Shown piece by piece: positions 8,298 to 18,200 of a stretch of DNA of 64,000 nt. A model generated the notes under the pieces. That model did no database searches and was not told the DNA's origin. It was given only the letters and a program-made list of their open reading frames with translations. Source of the DNA: Pseudomonas sp. Irchel s3b2. Its GTDB lineage: Bacteria > Pseudomonadota > Gammaproteobacteria > Pseudomonadales > Pseudomonadaceae. Every line of letters starts with the position of its first letter. Position 1 is the first letter of the stretch. The position numbers and the translations under genes are program-made. Where the stretch lies: NCBI RefSeq assembly GCF_900187445.1, contig NZ_FYEB01000001.1, forward strand, positions 682,001-746,000. The letters are read 5' to 3'.

Positions 8298-9534
8298 GAG
8301 CTCGGCCCTCAACGATGTCGCGAAAGTTTTTCCGGGACAGCAAGGCTTCGAGATACGGTTTGCAGGCAGCACCACAGAAATAAATCGAGGAGAGCAGCGA
8401 CGCGGTGGTGAAAAACTCCTGCCAGAAATCGAGATCCTGTTGCGCCTCGTGTTCACGCCAGCGGTCCTCGATCAGGTTTCGCAAGGCTGTGTCGAGCACC
8501 GTGACGACATCGAAGGTTGGGCAACACTGGTGGTAAAGATCGACGATGCCCTGTGCTGGACAAGCTGACAGCGGTCCGATTTCCAGCTCGTCCTCCCATT
8601 GCCGGGCGTTCAGCCACGAGGCAGGCAGCGGGATGAATCGGCCGTTGTCTTTGAGCCACGCGTCTTGTTGGCGATGCCTGGCCAAGGCTGCCATCAGGGT
8701 TTGCTGCAGCTCGAGGTCCGGGTTGAGCTTTCGCCAGGCCTTTTCAGCCTCGGCCCGTTTCTGGTGTCGCGGGTACAAATCATAGAATTGCTTGAACCCG
8801 TCCAGCGGGTCGCGTCTGGTTGTCTCTCGATGGGCTTGGGAAGTCGGCGGAGCAGAACGGTCGTGAGCAAGCGGGTCGAGCAGTCCTGATGCTGGAGCAG
8901 TGCCCACGGAGTCATTGCGCTGGAGGCCATGCTTTTGAGGTAATAGCTTTCCCTGTGTTTGTCCCTGTTTCTCTCTTAGCCGTTGCGGGGCCGTGTCCGG
9001 CAATGGATCCGTCCGCGTGACTGTGGTAGGTCCGTCGTGCTGGCTTAGTTTTTTAAGTCGCTGATGCAACTCGCCGATGGGCGTATCCCATGCCGCGATC
9101 TCACCATATTCACGCAGTTGTTCGCGTAGGGCCTTTTGATCATTGCGATGCCGGCGTTGGCGTTCGGCTTCGTTGTCACGCTTTTCCCTATGCTGTAAAC
9201 GGCCCTTCCAGGCTTCATGAGCTTTTTCAGCAATGACGGGGTGGTAGTAACGACCATCCGCGCAGAGGATCCAGCTTCTCAGGGCCATGGTTTTGACCTT
9301 TGCCCACGTGGCACCTGTGCCGGAAAGGTGTGCGAGCACTCGATCATCACTCGGTAACGATGCTGCAGGTACTTGCAGCCACGACTTGCCCCACAGGGCA
9401 AACGCCGCCTTGAATTCATCGCCGCTCGATATTGCGAAGAGATCGCTTTCCAGCAAGCGCACTACATCCAGCGGCATGAATGGCATTCCGCGCAGATCAA
9501 CCTCTGCTGATACCAATGGGAGAGGTGCGTTCAT
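8290..9534 (-). CDS. DUF1376 (YdaU-like) phage replication protein
   Basis: 414 residues. Residues about 15-100 match the DUF1376 pattern found in phage replication modules (FMPLDVVRLLESDLFAISS, FALWGKSWLQVPAASLP, LRSWILCADGRYYHPVIAEKA). A basic, Gln/Arg-rich linker (about 110-230) follows. A second block around FKQFYDLYPRHQKRAEAEKAWRKLNPD resembles the C-terminal segment shared by phage DnaT/replication-initiator-like proteins. Family members act in replication initiation, probably as origin binding or helicase loading factors. Immediate coupling to dnaB supports a loader or initiator role. The exact DNA site is unknown; an origin is often inside or beside such genes. Confidence 0.72.
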   Translation of the reverse strand: MNAPLPLVSAEVDLRGMPFMPLDVVRLLESDLFAISSGDEFKAAFALWGKSWLQVPAASLPSDDRVLAHLSGTGATWAKVKTMALRSWILCADGRYYHPVIAEKAHEAWKGRLQHREKRDNEAERQRRHRNDQKALREQLREYGEIAAWDTPIGELHQRLKKLSQHDGPTTVTRTDPLPDTAPQRLREKQGQTQGKLLPQKHGLQRNDSVGTAPASGLLDPLAHDRSAPPTSQAHRETTRRDPLDGFKQFYDLYPRHQKRAEAEKAWRKLNPDLELQQTLMAALARHRQQDAWLKDNGRFIPLPASWLNARQWEDELEIGPLSACPAQGIVDLYHQCCPTFDVVTVLDTALRNLIEDRWREHEAQQDLDFWQEFFTTASLLSSIYFCGAACKPYLEALLSRKNFRDIVEGRAHA

Positions 9535-9674
9535 TTGGCCACCTCCGCCCGAGTGATACCCAATGAGCGTAATGGTTCAAGGGCGGACAACCGAATGGAG
9601 GTGTGCAGAAGCAGCAGTCCGCGTACGAATCCGTCTTTATCGATGAAGCGAATGCTAATATATGTCGGTCCCAT
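9531..9674 (-). CDS. Small protein (47 residues), coupled to DUF1376 gene
   Basis: MGPTYISIRFIDKDGFVRG begins a short frame ending in ITRAEVAK. Its stop overlaps the ATG of the DUF1376 gene (ATGA), and an AGGGG lies before its ATG at 9674. The product looks like a small beta-rich domain with an amphipathic C-terminal helix. It resembles no family I can name. The overlap and ribosome-binding site argue that it is translated. Confidence 0.55.
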   Translation of the reverse strand: MGPTYISIRFIDKDGFVRGLLLLHTSIRLSALEPLRSLGITRAEVAK

Positions 9675-9821
9675 GTTTTTCCCCTACGGAATAACTTGTG
9701 ATCGTCGGGCCAGTGGTGCGAACACTGGCCCGACACTCTTTACCTTCCCGTGCGCCTCCCCGGTGCTTGCAAAACTCCTCTGAAAACATTTTCCCTGCCC
9801 GATGCGAGTGATCCGACCGGT

Positions 9822-10022
9822 TTATCGGGCGTTCTCCTGCGCCACCCGGTTGATCCAGATTTCCAATTCCTTCACCAACATCAGGCGGCGTTTGCCTGCC
9901 TTGAAAGCAATCAACTCGCCTGCGGCGATCGCTCGATAGATTGCGCAGCGGGATTGGCCGGTCATCTGGGCTGCAGCTTCGGGACCGACGGCCAAGGGGG
10001 CGGTGAGAGTGGTTTGACTCAT
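9822..10022 (-). CDS. AlpA/excisionase-like HTH regulator
   Basis: 66 residues starting at an ATG with GAGGA seven bases upstream. The core AAAQMTGQSRCAIYRAIAAGELIAFKAGKRRLMLVKELEIWI is a MerR-like winged helix of the AlpA/excisionase type: a short HTH, a wing with basic residues, and a final helix. In satellites and P4-like elements AlpA controls integrase and replication genes or helps excision. It is the first gene of the leftward run and lies opposite a divergent gene, so it probably binds the shared 10023-10240 control region. Confidence 0.75.
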   Translation of the reverse strand: MSQTTLTAPLAVGPEAAAQMTGQSRCAIYRAIAAGELIAFKAGKRRLMLVKELEIWINRVAQENAR

Positions 10023-10240
10023 TTCGATGTCCTCGTGGCGGGATGCCAATTTCAAAATAGGACGCAGTTGCGAATGTGTCAATACACGCAATACATGTAA
10101 TTTCTGTCTGGACACATTTTGTCCTAGGGGTGTACAGTCGGCTTCAATTGCTCAAGCTGGGTGACGCAGATTCTGCGTTTTGCCGTTTTTTACCGAGGCT
10201 CGCAGTGGCTTAGGTAGAGCTCGATGAGGAGGAAGCAAAG
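10023..10240. promoter_or_regulatory. Divergent control region of the satellite-like element
   Basis: 218 bases between the AlpA-like gene (leftward) and the rightward gene at 10241. It includes a GTGT-CAAT-ACAC palindrome near 10076-10087 and a second dyad-like stretch with TGTCTGGACA near 10106. These are candidate operators. Promoter elements cannot be fixed by eye. Confidence 0.35.
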
Positions 10241-10798
10241 ATGGCGCGTAAAGTAAATCGGAGCCGGAGTCAGACGCTCTCTCTGCGAATCAGCCCGATA
10301 GTCCGTTTTGGTCTTGAATGTGTGGCGAACAATACTCAAACATCAATGACCAATACGATAGAGCGAGCTGTGGTCCAAGCCATGGGGGCCTTGTTGTTAA
10401 ATCGTCCGCGCTATCTGGTGGCGAAATATGAAGACGAGGGGAAAATTAGAGTCACCGATATCATTGAGCTTGTGTGGCACGAGGATGAAGTTATTAGATT
10501 GATTCGAACCGGCATTTTGGCGCCTAGCCTTCTTTCTCCAGAGGATGCTTTCATCTACAAAATTTTTTCTGGAGAAAAGAAATACGAGTTCAAAGGTGAG
10601 ATGGTTTCATTTGGAGGGCAAGGAGATGTGTTTGAAGGGGAGCCAATAGTCTTTTCTGATGAATATTTTGAAAGTGGCCTTCGTTTTGATTTGAAAAAAT
10701 GTCAGGAATACTTCGAGGCGATCAAGGAGTACTTCAGTTGTTCATTTGATTTCGATAGCGGCAGTCTTAGGGCATTCGAGCGCGTAACGATCAAATGA
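10241..10798 (+). CDS. Hypothetical protein, ribbon-helix-helix-like N-terminus
   Basis: 185 residues with clearly lower GC than the neighbouring element genes. The N-terminus (MARKVNRSRSQTLSLRISPI, then RFGLECVANNTQTSMTNTIERAVVQAM) looks like a ribbon-helix-helix DNA-binding segment. The remaining ~130 residues are acidic and unrecognised (EYFEAIKEYFSCSFDFDS near the end). A GAGGAGG-type site lies before the ATG. It is transcribed opposite to the AlpA-like gene and converges on the integrase, ending eight bases from its stop. It could regulate the element or be cargo; no function can be assigned. Confidence 0.65.
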   Translation: MARKVNRSRSQTLSLRISPIVRFGLECVANNTQTSMTNTIERAVVQAMGALLLNRPRYLVAKYEDEGKIRVTDIIELVWHEDEVIRLIRTGILAPSLLSPEDAFIYKIFSGEKKYEFKGEMVSFGGQGDVFEGEPIVFSDEYFESGLRFDLKKCQEYFEAIKEYFSCSFDFDSGSLRAFERVTIK

Positions 10799-10805
10799 AT
10801 GCGAC

Positions 10806-12017
10806 CTAAATTAACTCTACTGCTGCGGCCTTCGTCCCCGGCGCCAAGTGTGCGTAGCGAAGTGTCATCTTGATGTCTGAGTGCCCCAAGAGCTCGCGTA
10901 CCGTATTAAGCGGTACGCCGGCCATAACCAGTCGTGATGCGAAATCATGACGCATGTCGTGCCAGCGAAATTTTTCAATTTTGGCTCGCTCAAGCAGCTT
11001 CAGCCATGCGCTTTTAACATCCTCCAGTCGGTTACCATTCTGGCCTGGAAATACAAACTCATGTTTAGAGGACTGGTCTTTCCAGTTTTCCAGAGCGTTT
11101 AGTGCTTCAGCATTCATCGGGATATGTCGGGTTTCGTTGGATTTTGTCGTTTCGCCTCTTACTGTGATTGTCTTTGTGTCGAAATTCACAGCGGTCCATT
11201 TGAGGTCGAACAGCTCTCCACGCCTCATACCAGTGTTAAGTGAAAGTAAAACCATTGGTTTTAGATGGTCGGTGAACGGTACGTCTCTGAGGGTCGGGAA
11301 TTGCTCCATGTTTCTATCCTCGCGCCATCTGTTTGCGCTATCGCGTTCATTTCGCGTTTCGTCTTGCCGGAGCTCGAGTGCCGCGCGCAAGCGCAGGGTT
11401 TCATCTGCAGTCAGATACCTCACAATCCCAATGGAGTCGACTTTCAACTGTTTCAGCTTTGCCAAGGGGTGGGTGCTGATGTAGTCCCATTCGAGGGCCC
11501 GGCTGAATACGCCGCTGATCGAGCCAATTTTTCGATTGACCGTCGAAGCTTTATTTCCAGCTTGCATCCATGCAGTACGGATCGATTCCAGGTCGCGTCC
11601 GGTTATCGTGTCGACCGGTCGAGAGATGATGGCATCGAAATTGTTGTTGAGCGTATGAAGCGTTTTTTCATGACCTTTATGGTGGGCCTTGAACCAAGGC
11701 ATATAGATGTCGTCGATGAAGGCGCGTAGAGAGGGGGTGGTCGCTGCTTTTCGGATCTCGGTAACCGCTTTGGGCTCACCATGCATTCGAGCTTCGGCGA
11801 GATACTGCACTGCATTATGGCGTGCTTGGTCGAGTGTGAGGATGCCCACGCGCCCCAGCGTCTTTTTTCGCCCGCGGGCCCAAGTGACCACATAAGACTT
11901 CGCGCCGGCTGCGGTAACGCGAACGAATAGCCCCGTAACGGTGGAGTCATGAATCTCGTATTCGCTTCCAGTGATTTGTAGGCCTGAAAGCAGTCTGGCG
12001 GTCAGCTTCTCTTTCAT
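10806..12017 (-). CDS. int: Site-specific integrase (tyrosine recombinase)
   Basis: 403 residues in the layout of phage/island integrases: an N-terminal arm-binding domain (to about 90, with KTLGRVGILTLDQAR), a core-binding SAM-like domain (about 95-190), and a catalytic domain. Catalytic residues are visible: Arg in TGMRRGELFDL, Lys in the strand with ETTKSNETRHIP, H-x-x-R in WHDMRHDFAS, His in LLGHSD and Tyr in LRYAHL. It starts about 120 bases from a tRNA-Arg 3' fragment, the usual arrangement for integration into a tRNA gene. It is the most likely enzyme for integrating and, with the AlpA-like protein, excising the element. Confidence 0.92.
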   Translation of the reverse strand: MKEKLTARLLSGLQITGSEYEIHDSTVTGLFVRVTAAGAKSYVVTWARGRKKTLGRVGILTLDQARHNAVQYLAEARMHGEPKAVTEIRKAATTPSLRAFIDDIYMPWFKAHHKGHEKTLHTLNNNFDAIISRPVDTITGRDLESIRTAWMQAGNKASTVNRKIGSISGVFSRALEWDYISTHPLAKLKQLKVDSIGIVRYLTADETLRLRAALELRQDETRNERDSANRWREDRNMEQFPTLRDVPFTDHLKPMVLLSLNTGMRRGELFDLKWTAVNFDTKTITVRGETTKSNETRHIPMNAEALNALENWKDQSSKHEFVFPGQNGNRLEDVKSAWLKLLERAKIEKFRWHDMRHDFASRLVMAGVPLNTVRELLGHSDIKMTLRYAHLAPGTKAAAVELI

Positions 12018-12137
12018 CTGATTCTCATGGGTGCACTATGGGTGCAAAAAGCGCTGTGGTGAAGTGGATAATGACACACATTAATACGTACGGGCTATAA
12101 GGGCTGGGAGGATCACGGTAGGTATGCGGTTACTATG

Positions 12138-12186
12138 CCCCCTCCTAAGGGGAAGGTTGGCAGTTCGAACCTGCCCTGGGACACCA
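12138..12186 (+). other. Attachment site: 3' fragment of tRNA-Arg(CCU)
   Basis: The sequence holds an anticodon loop CTCCTAA flanked by CCCC/GGGG, a complete T arm (GGCAG-TTCGAAC-CTGCC), the 3' acceptor strand CTGGGAC, a discriminator A and CCA. The 5' half (acceptor GTCCCAG, D arm) is absent: the bases before 12138 do not pair. So this is not a functional tRNA but the duplicated end expected at one boundary of an element inserted in the tRNA. Its orientation implies that the intact tRNA and the other boundary lie to the left of the window. Confidence 0.8.
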
Positions 12187-12193
12187 TATATTT

Positions 12194-12230
12194 AAAAGCC
12201 CCACACAGAGTGATCTGGTGGGGCTTTTTT
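12194..12230. terminator. Rho-independent terminator after tRNA fragment/adhesin gene
   Basis: A long stem AAAAGCCCCAC / GTGGGGCTTTT with a run of six T on the + strand and A on the other, so it can work both ways. It would have ended the tRNA-Arg transcript and now also stands 40 bases beyond the adhesin stop. Confidence 0.8.
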
Positions 12231-12269
12231 GTGCCTGTCTGCAGCGGTGGATTCAACTCCAGCCCAGCA

Positions 12270-15200
12270 TCACGCCGTCAGCGTATGGTCAGCCTCCCCG
12301 AACCAGGTGCGCACCAGATCGGTACCGCTCGTACCCGTGTTGGCAAGGACCGCCACATCGGCGAAGTTCGTACCATTGGCTGCGCCATCGGCATCCACCT
12401 GCACGGTGATATCGCTGCCTGATTGCGCCAGTTGGACGAAGTCGGACGCCTGGCTGATACCACTAACGAAGTTGGCACTAAGTAGCGCGGAGAGGTCGAG
12501 TGAGTCGCCTTCGGCGAAGTTGTAGTCGAGGATGGTATCCCCGCCTTCAGCCTCGTTGAGGTAGGCGAACACATCGGCTCCCGCGCCACCACTGAGCGTG
12601 TCCTCCCCGCCACGACCCGCGAGGATGTCGTTGCCGTCGCTGCCACTGAGTACGTCCGCCGCCATGCTGCCCACCAGCGTGCCGCTGGATGCGCCGTTGT
12701 AACTGACCTGGGTGCCGGTCTCGCCGCCGGTGACCTGGAAGTCCTCCACCGTGTAGTGTCCCAGCAGGTTCACCTCGGCCCGATGCACGCCGTCGTCCAC
12801 CGTCAGCAGGCCGCCAGCGCCAGAGGCGTTGGCGCTATAGCTGAGCTGGGTGTTGGCGCCGAAGGCGAGATCGCCGAAGGTCAGCATGTCATCGCTTTCC
12901 AGACCGAGGATGCCGACCAGCGAGCTTGCCGCTTCGGCCTGTGCGATCACCAGCGTCCCCGCGCCTTCGCCGTGGAAGGCGACAGACCCATGTACTGCGC
13001 CATCGAAGCTCAGGGTCGCGTCGCCGTCGATAGTGGCGCTGCCATTGCCTATCACGTCGGCCAGCAGGCGCATGTCGCCACCGTTGGCCCATAAGTGGCC
13101 AGAGTTGTCGACCGCACTGGCCACCGTCATGCCGCCTTCACCGGTGGATTCCAGCACTCCGCTATTGGTGATGGTGTGGCTGCCGGTGTCGAGCACCAGG
13201 CTGTTCAGCCCGCTGGCCAGGATCAGCCCCGCATTGACCAGCACCATCTGCCCGGCGCCCAACTGTCCTGCACCGGAAATACGGTTGTCGGCATTGGTCA
13301 GAACGGTGTCGGCGCTGCCGCCGAAAATCACGTTTTGCGCACTGTCGGATAGCAATACCTGGCCGCCACCGGTCAAGGTCGCACCGCGGAAAAGAATTTC
13401 CAGCTCGGTTTCGCTGCCGGTCGAGCCGAGTTCGATGGTGCCGCTGTTTTGGATGCTGCCCCCGAACGGCATGATCGCGCCGTCGGAAATGGTGAGGGTG
13501 CCGGTATTGGTCATGACCGGGTCCACATCGAACTGGAAGTTCGCTTCGCTCAAGTCCGCCGCATCCACTCCTTTCAGGGTGACCGACTGGCCGGAGCCGA
13601 TGCTGACCAGCGCATTGCCGTTGGCGTCGTTAGTGATATTCAAATCAGCAAAGCTGGTGATGCCCGTGAAGCCGATCAAGTCGATCTTGTCCGCCGTGAC
13701 ATCGAAACTGTAGATCTGGTTGTTACCGATCGGCTGGGCGAAGACGAAAGTGTCGGCACCGGACGAGCCAGTCAGGTTGTCGTCAGCGGACAAGGCGAAG
13801 ATCGGCGCGCCGGGGGCAAAGGCCTCAACGTTATTGAACACATAGGAGCTGCCCACACTGCCGTCGGCGTTGGTCCAGGTCATGTTGATGTGGAGCACCG
13901 CGGCGCCCGTGAAGCCTTCTGGTGTTGTCACGGTCAATGCGCCGGGATCACTGGTCTGCACGGTCCAGCTGCCGTCGCCGTTGTTGGTTCCGGTGTTTAG
14001 AATCCAATTTGACGGAACGTCGGTAACTGTGACAACAAAGCTGTCGCTCAGGCCTGCGGATGGATCGGCAATCGCAAGGTTTATCGCTTCTCCGGACACT
14101 CCCGCAGGGTAAGTCAGGCTAATGCTTGTTGCAGCACTAACGTTGCCTGCCGCGTCCGTAGCCGTGACAAATAGCGTCTTGGTACCCGTAAACTTGCCAT
14201 CCAAATCAATATTGGCGAATTGACCGCCGGTATTGGTCGTTCCGGTCCCAATTTCTGTGTCGCCGGCGCCAAATACGCCGTTGCCATTGTCCAGGTAAAC
14301 CTTAATGGATGAGTTTGCCTCGGCGCTCCCTGAAAGCTTATGGTTTGGGCCACCGGTCTTGTTGTAAGTCAGCCCAGTTGGTGACGCTGGCGGTGTCATA
14401 TCAACTGGAGTCTCAACGACATTCTGCACATTCACCGTAATCGTCTGGGTGTCGGTTCCGCCATTGCCGTCCGCCACCAGAACGTCCACAACATAGGCAT
14501 TGTCACCGTCAGCACCACCGACATCCTGGGCATTCTCGTAATCCGGCGCCGAATTGAACGTCAGCACCCCGCTTGAACTGATCGAGAACTTGCTGAAGTC
14601 CGTCCCGGCCGTATTCAGGATCGAGTAACTCAGGGTTTGCGCCGGAAGATCAACATCGGTCGCCGCCACTGTCGTGACCGCCGCAGTGTTCTCCGCCACG
14701 TTGACCGAAGCCGTCGCACCACCGCCGTTGGAGGTGATCGTTGGCGAATCATTGCTGCCGTTGATAGTCACCGTCACCGCAGTCGCGGTGCCGTCCGCAC
14801 TGAGTACCGTGAAGGTGTCGCTCAGGCTGTCGCCGACATTAAGTGAGTCGAAGGCCGAGTTGGCGGTATAGCTCCAGTTGCCCGCGGCATCGATGGCGAA
14901 GGTTCCGTTGGTGCCGGTGGTACCGGATTGGGCCTGGAAGGTTTCCAGGCTGTCGACATCGCTGATGGTGAGGGTGCCAGTCGTGGTCAGTGGGGCATTG
15001 GTTTCGGTCAGCGTGACGCTGGCGGAGGACAGCACGGCGGCGTCGTTGCTGCCTTTGATGGTGACGGTTACCGCGGTTGCGGTGCCGTCGGCACTGAGTA
15101 CCGTGAAGGTGTCGGTCAGGCTGTCGCCGACATTCAGTGAGTCGAAGGCCGAGTTGGCGGTATAGCTCCAGTTGCCCGCGGCATCGATGGCGAAGGTTCC

Positions 15201-18200
15201 GTTGGTGCCGGTGGTACCGGATTGGGCCTGGAAGGTTTCCAGGCTGTCGACATCGCTGATGGTGAGGGTGCCAGTCGTGGTCAGTGGGGCATTGGTTTCG
15301 GTCAGCGTGACGCTGGCGGAGGACAGCACGGCGGCGTCGTTGCTGCCTTTGATGGTGACGGTTACCGCGGTTGCGGTGCCGTCGGCACTGAGTACCGTGA
15401 AGGTGTCGGTCAGGCTGTCGCCGACATTCAGTGTGTCGAAGGCTGAGTTGGCGGTATAGCTCCAGTTACCCGCGGTGTTGATGGCGAAGGTTCCGTTGGC
15501 GCCAGCGGTACCGGATTGGGCCTGGAAGGTTTCCGGGCTGTCGATGTCGCTGATGGTCAGGGTGGCACCGGTGGTCAGCGGAGCATTGGTTTCGGTCAGC
15601 GTGACGCTAGCCGAGGACAGCACGGCGGCATCGTTGCTCCCAAGGATATGCACGGTGACTGAGGTGACGGTGCCGTCGGCGCTGCTCACGGCGAAGGTGT
15701 CGGTGTAGGTGGTGCCGGCGACGAACTCGTTGTGGGCGGAATCGGCGATGTAGGTCCAGGCACCGCCGGTGCCGATGGAGAACTGGCCGTAACTGCCGGC
15801 GGTGTTGGCCTGGGCGACGAAGGTTGCGGCGCTGTCGACGTCGCTGATGGTGAGGGTGCCGGAGGTGCTCAGCGGGGCATTGGTCTCGGTCAGCGTGACG
15901 TTGGCCGAGGACAACACGGCTGCATCGTTGCTGCCGGTGATGGTGATGGTCACCGTCTGCACCGCCGAGGCAGCGTTAGCTGCGCCGCTGTCGTCGGTGG
16001 CAACCACCGCGTACGAGAAGCTGATGGTTTCACCCGCGCCGAGGAAGTCGAGGTTCTGATTGCTGCTGTAGTCCCAGCTGTTCTGGTCGACCGAGAAACC
16101 GGCCACCAGTGCCGAGGCCACGCCCGCATTGAGCGTACCACCGCTCCAGGCGATGTCGCCGTTGGCGGTCTGCGACACGGTCACCGTATCGGTGCTGTCC
16201 AGATCGGCAAAACTCAGCGCGCCGCTGTCGCTCAGGGTGGCGTTGCCGTTGCCTTCGTTCATCGCTCCAGTGCTGTCGGCCATCGTCAGCGTTGGCTGGT
16301 CGTTGGTACCGGTAATGGTGATGGTGACGGTCTGTGTTGCCGAGGCAGCGTTAGCTGCGCCGCTGTCGTCGGTGGCAACCACCGCGTACGAGAAGCTGAT
16401 GGTTTCACCCGCGCCGAGGAAGTCGAGGTTCTGATTGCTGCTGTAGTCCCAGCTGTTCTGGTCGACCGAGAAACCGGCCACCAGTGCCGAGGCCACGCCC
16501 GCATTGAGCGTACCACCGCTCCAGGCGATGTCGCCGTTGGCGGTCTGCGACACGGTCACCGTATCGGTGCTGTCCAGATCGGCAAAACTCAGCGCGCCGC
16601 TGTCGCTCAGGGTGGCGTTGCCGTTGCCTTCGTTCATCGCTCCAGTGCTGTCGGCCATCGTCAGCGTTGGCTGGTCGTTGGTACCGGTAATGGTGATGGT
16701 GACGGTCTGTGTTGCCGAGGCAGCGTTAGCCGTGCCGCTATCGTCGGTGGCAACCACCGCGTACGAGAAGGTGATGGTTTCACCCGCGCCGAGGAAGTCG
16801 AGATTCTGATTGCTGCTGTAGTCCCAGCTGTTCTGGTCGACCGAGAAACCGGCCACCAGTGCCGAGGCCACGCCCGCATTGAGCGTACCACTGCTCCAGG
16901 CGATGTCGCCGTTGGCGGTCTGCGACACGGTCACCGTATCGGTGCTGTCCAGATCGGCAAAACTCAGGGCGCCGCTGTCGCTCAGGGTGGCGGTGCCGTT
17001 GCCTTCGCTCATCGCCCCGGTGCTGTCGGTAATCGTCAGCGTTGGCTGGTCGTTGGTGCCGGTGATCGTGATGGTGACGGTCTGTGTTGCCGAGGCAGCG
17101 TTAGCCGTGCCGCTATCGTCGGTGGCAACCACCGCGTACGAGAAGGTGATGGTTTCACCCGCGCCGAGGAAATCGAGGTTCTGATTGCTGCTGTAGTCCC
17201 AGCTGTTCTGGTCGACCGAGAAGCCGGCCACCAGTGCCGAGGCCACGCCCGCATTGAGCGTACCACCGCTCCAGGCGATGTCGCCGTTGGCGGTCTGCGA
17301 TACGGTCACCGTGTCGTTGCTGTCCAGATCGGCAAAGCTCAGGGCGCCGCTGTCGCTCAGGGTGGCGGTGCCGTTGCCTTCATTCATCGCTCCAGTGCTG
17401 TCGGCCATCGTCAGCGTTGGCTGGTCGTTGGTACCGGTAATGGTGATGGTGACGGTCTGCACCGCACCGTCGCCGATCGCCACGTTATAGGTTTGGGTGA
17501 CGATCTGTCCTTCGCCGAGGAACTGCAGGGCGGTGTTATTCACCGCGAAGTTCCAGCCCAGCGAACCGCTGCCGGTGCCGGTGCTGTCGCTAAGTGGATT
17601 GGTGGTGAAGCTGCCCAGATAACCGGAAGCGCCCGGCGTGACGCTGACGCTGTGGGTTTCGATCAGGTCGACGTCGGTGAAGGTGATGTTGCCGCTGGCT
17701 GCGTAGTCGCCGCTGTCTTCCCCTGCATCGCCGGCCTGCACGCCGCTGGTGATCTGCACCTGATCGTTGATGCCGGTAATCGTGATGGTCACGGTCTGCA
17801 CCGCGCCGTCGCCGATCGCCACGTTATAGGTTTGGGTGACGCTCTGGCCTTCGCCGAGGAACTGCAACGCGGTGTTGTTCACCGCGAAGTTCCAACCCAG
17901 CGAACCGTTGCCCGTACCGGTGCTGTCGCTCAGTGGGTCGGTGGTGAAGCTGCCCAGATAGCCGGAAGCGCCCGGCGTGACAGTGACGCTGTGGGTGTCG
18001 ATCAGGTCGACGTCGGCGAAGGTGATGCTGCCGCTGGCCGCGTAGTCGCCGCTGTCTTCCCCGGCATCGCCGGCCTGCACGCCGCTGGTGATCTGCACCT
18101 GATCGTTGATGCCGGTAATCGTGATGGTCACGGTCTGCACCGCACCGTCGCCGATCGCCACGTTATAGGTTTGGGTGACGATCTGGCCTTCGCCGAGGAA

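Noticed and set aside
12138..12186. A functional tRNA-Arg gene
   Set aside because: The acceptor 5' strand and D arm are missing; only the part from the anticodon loop to CCA is present.
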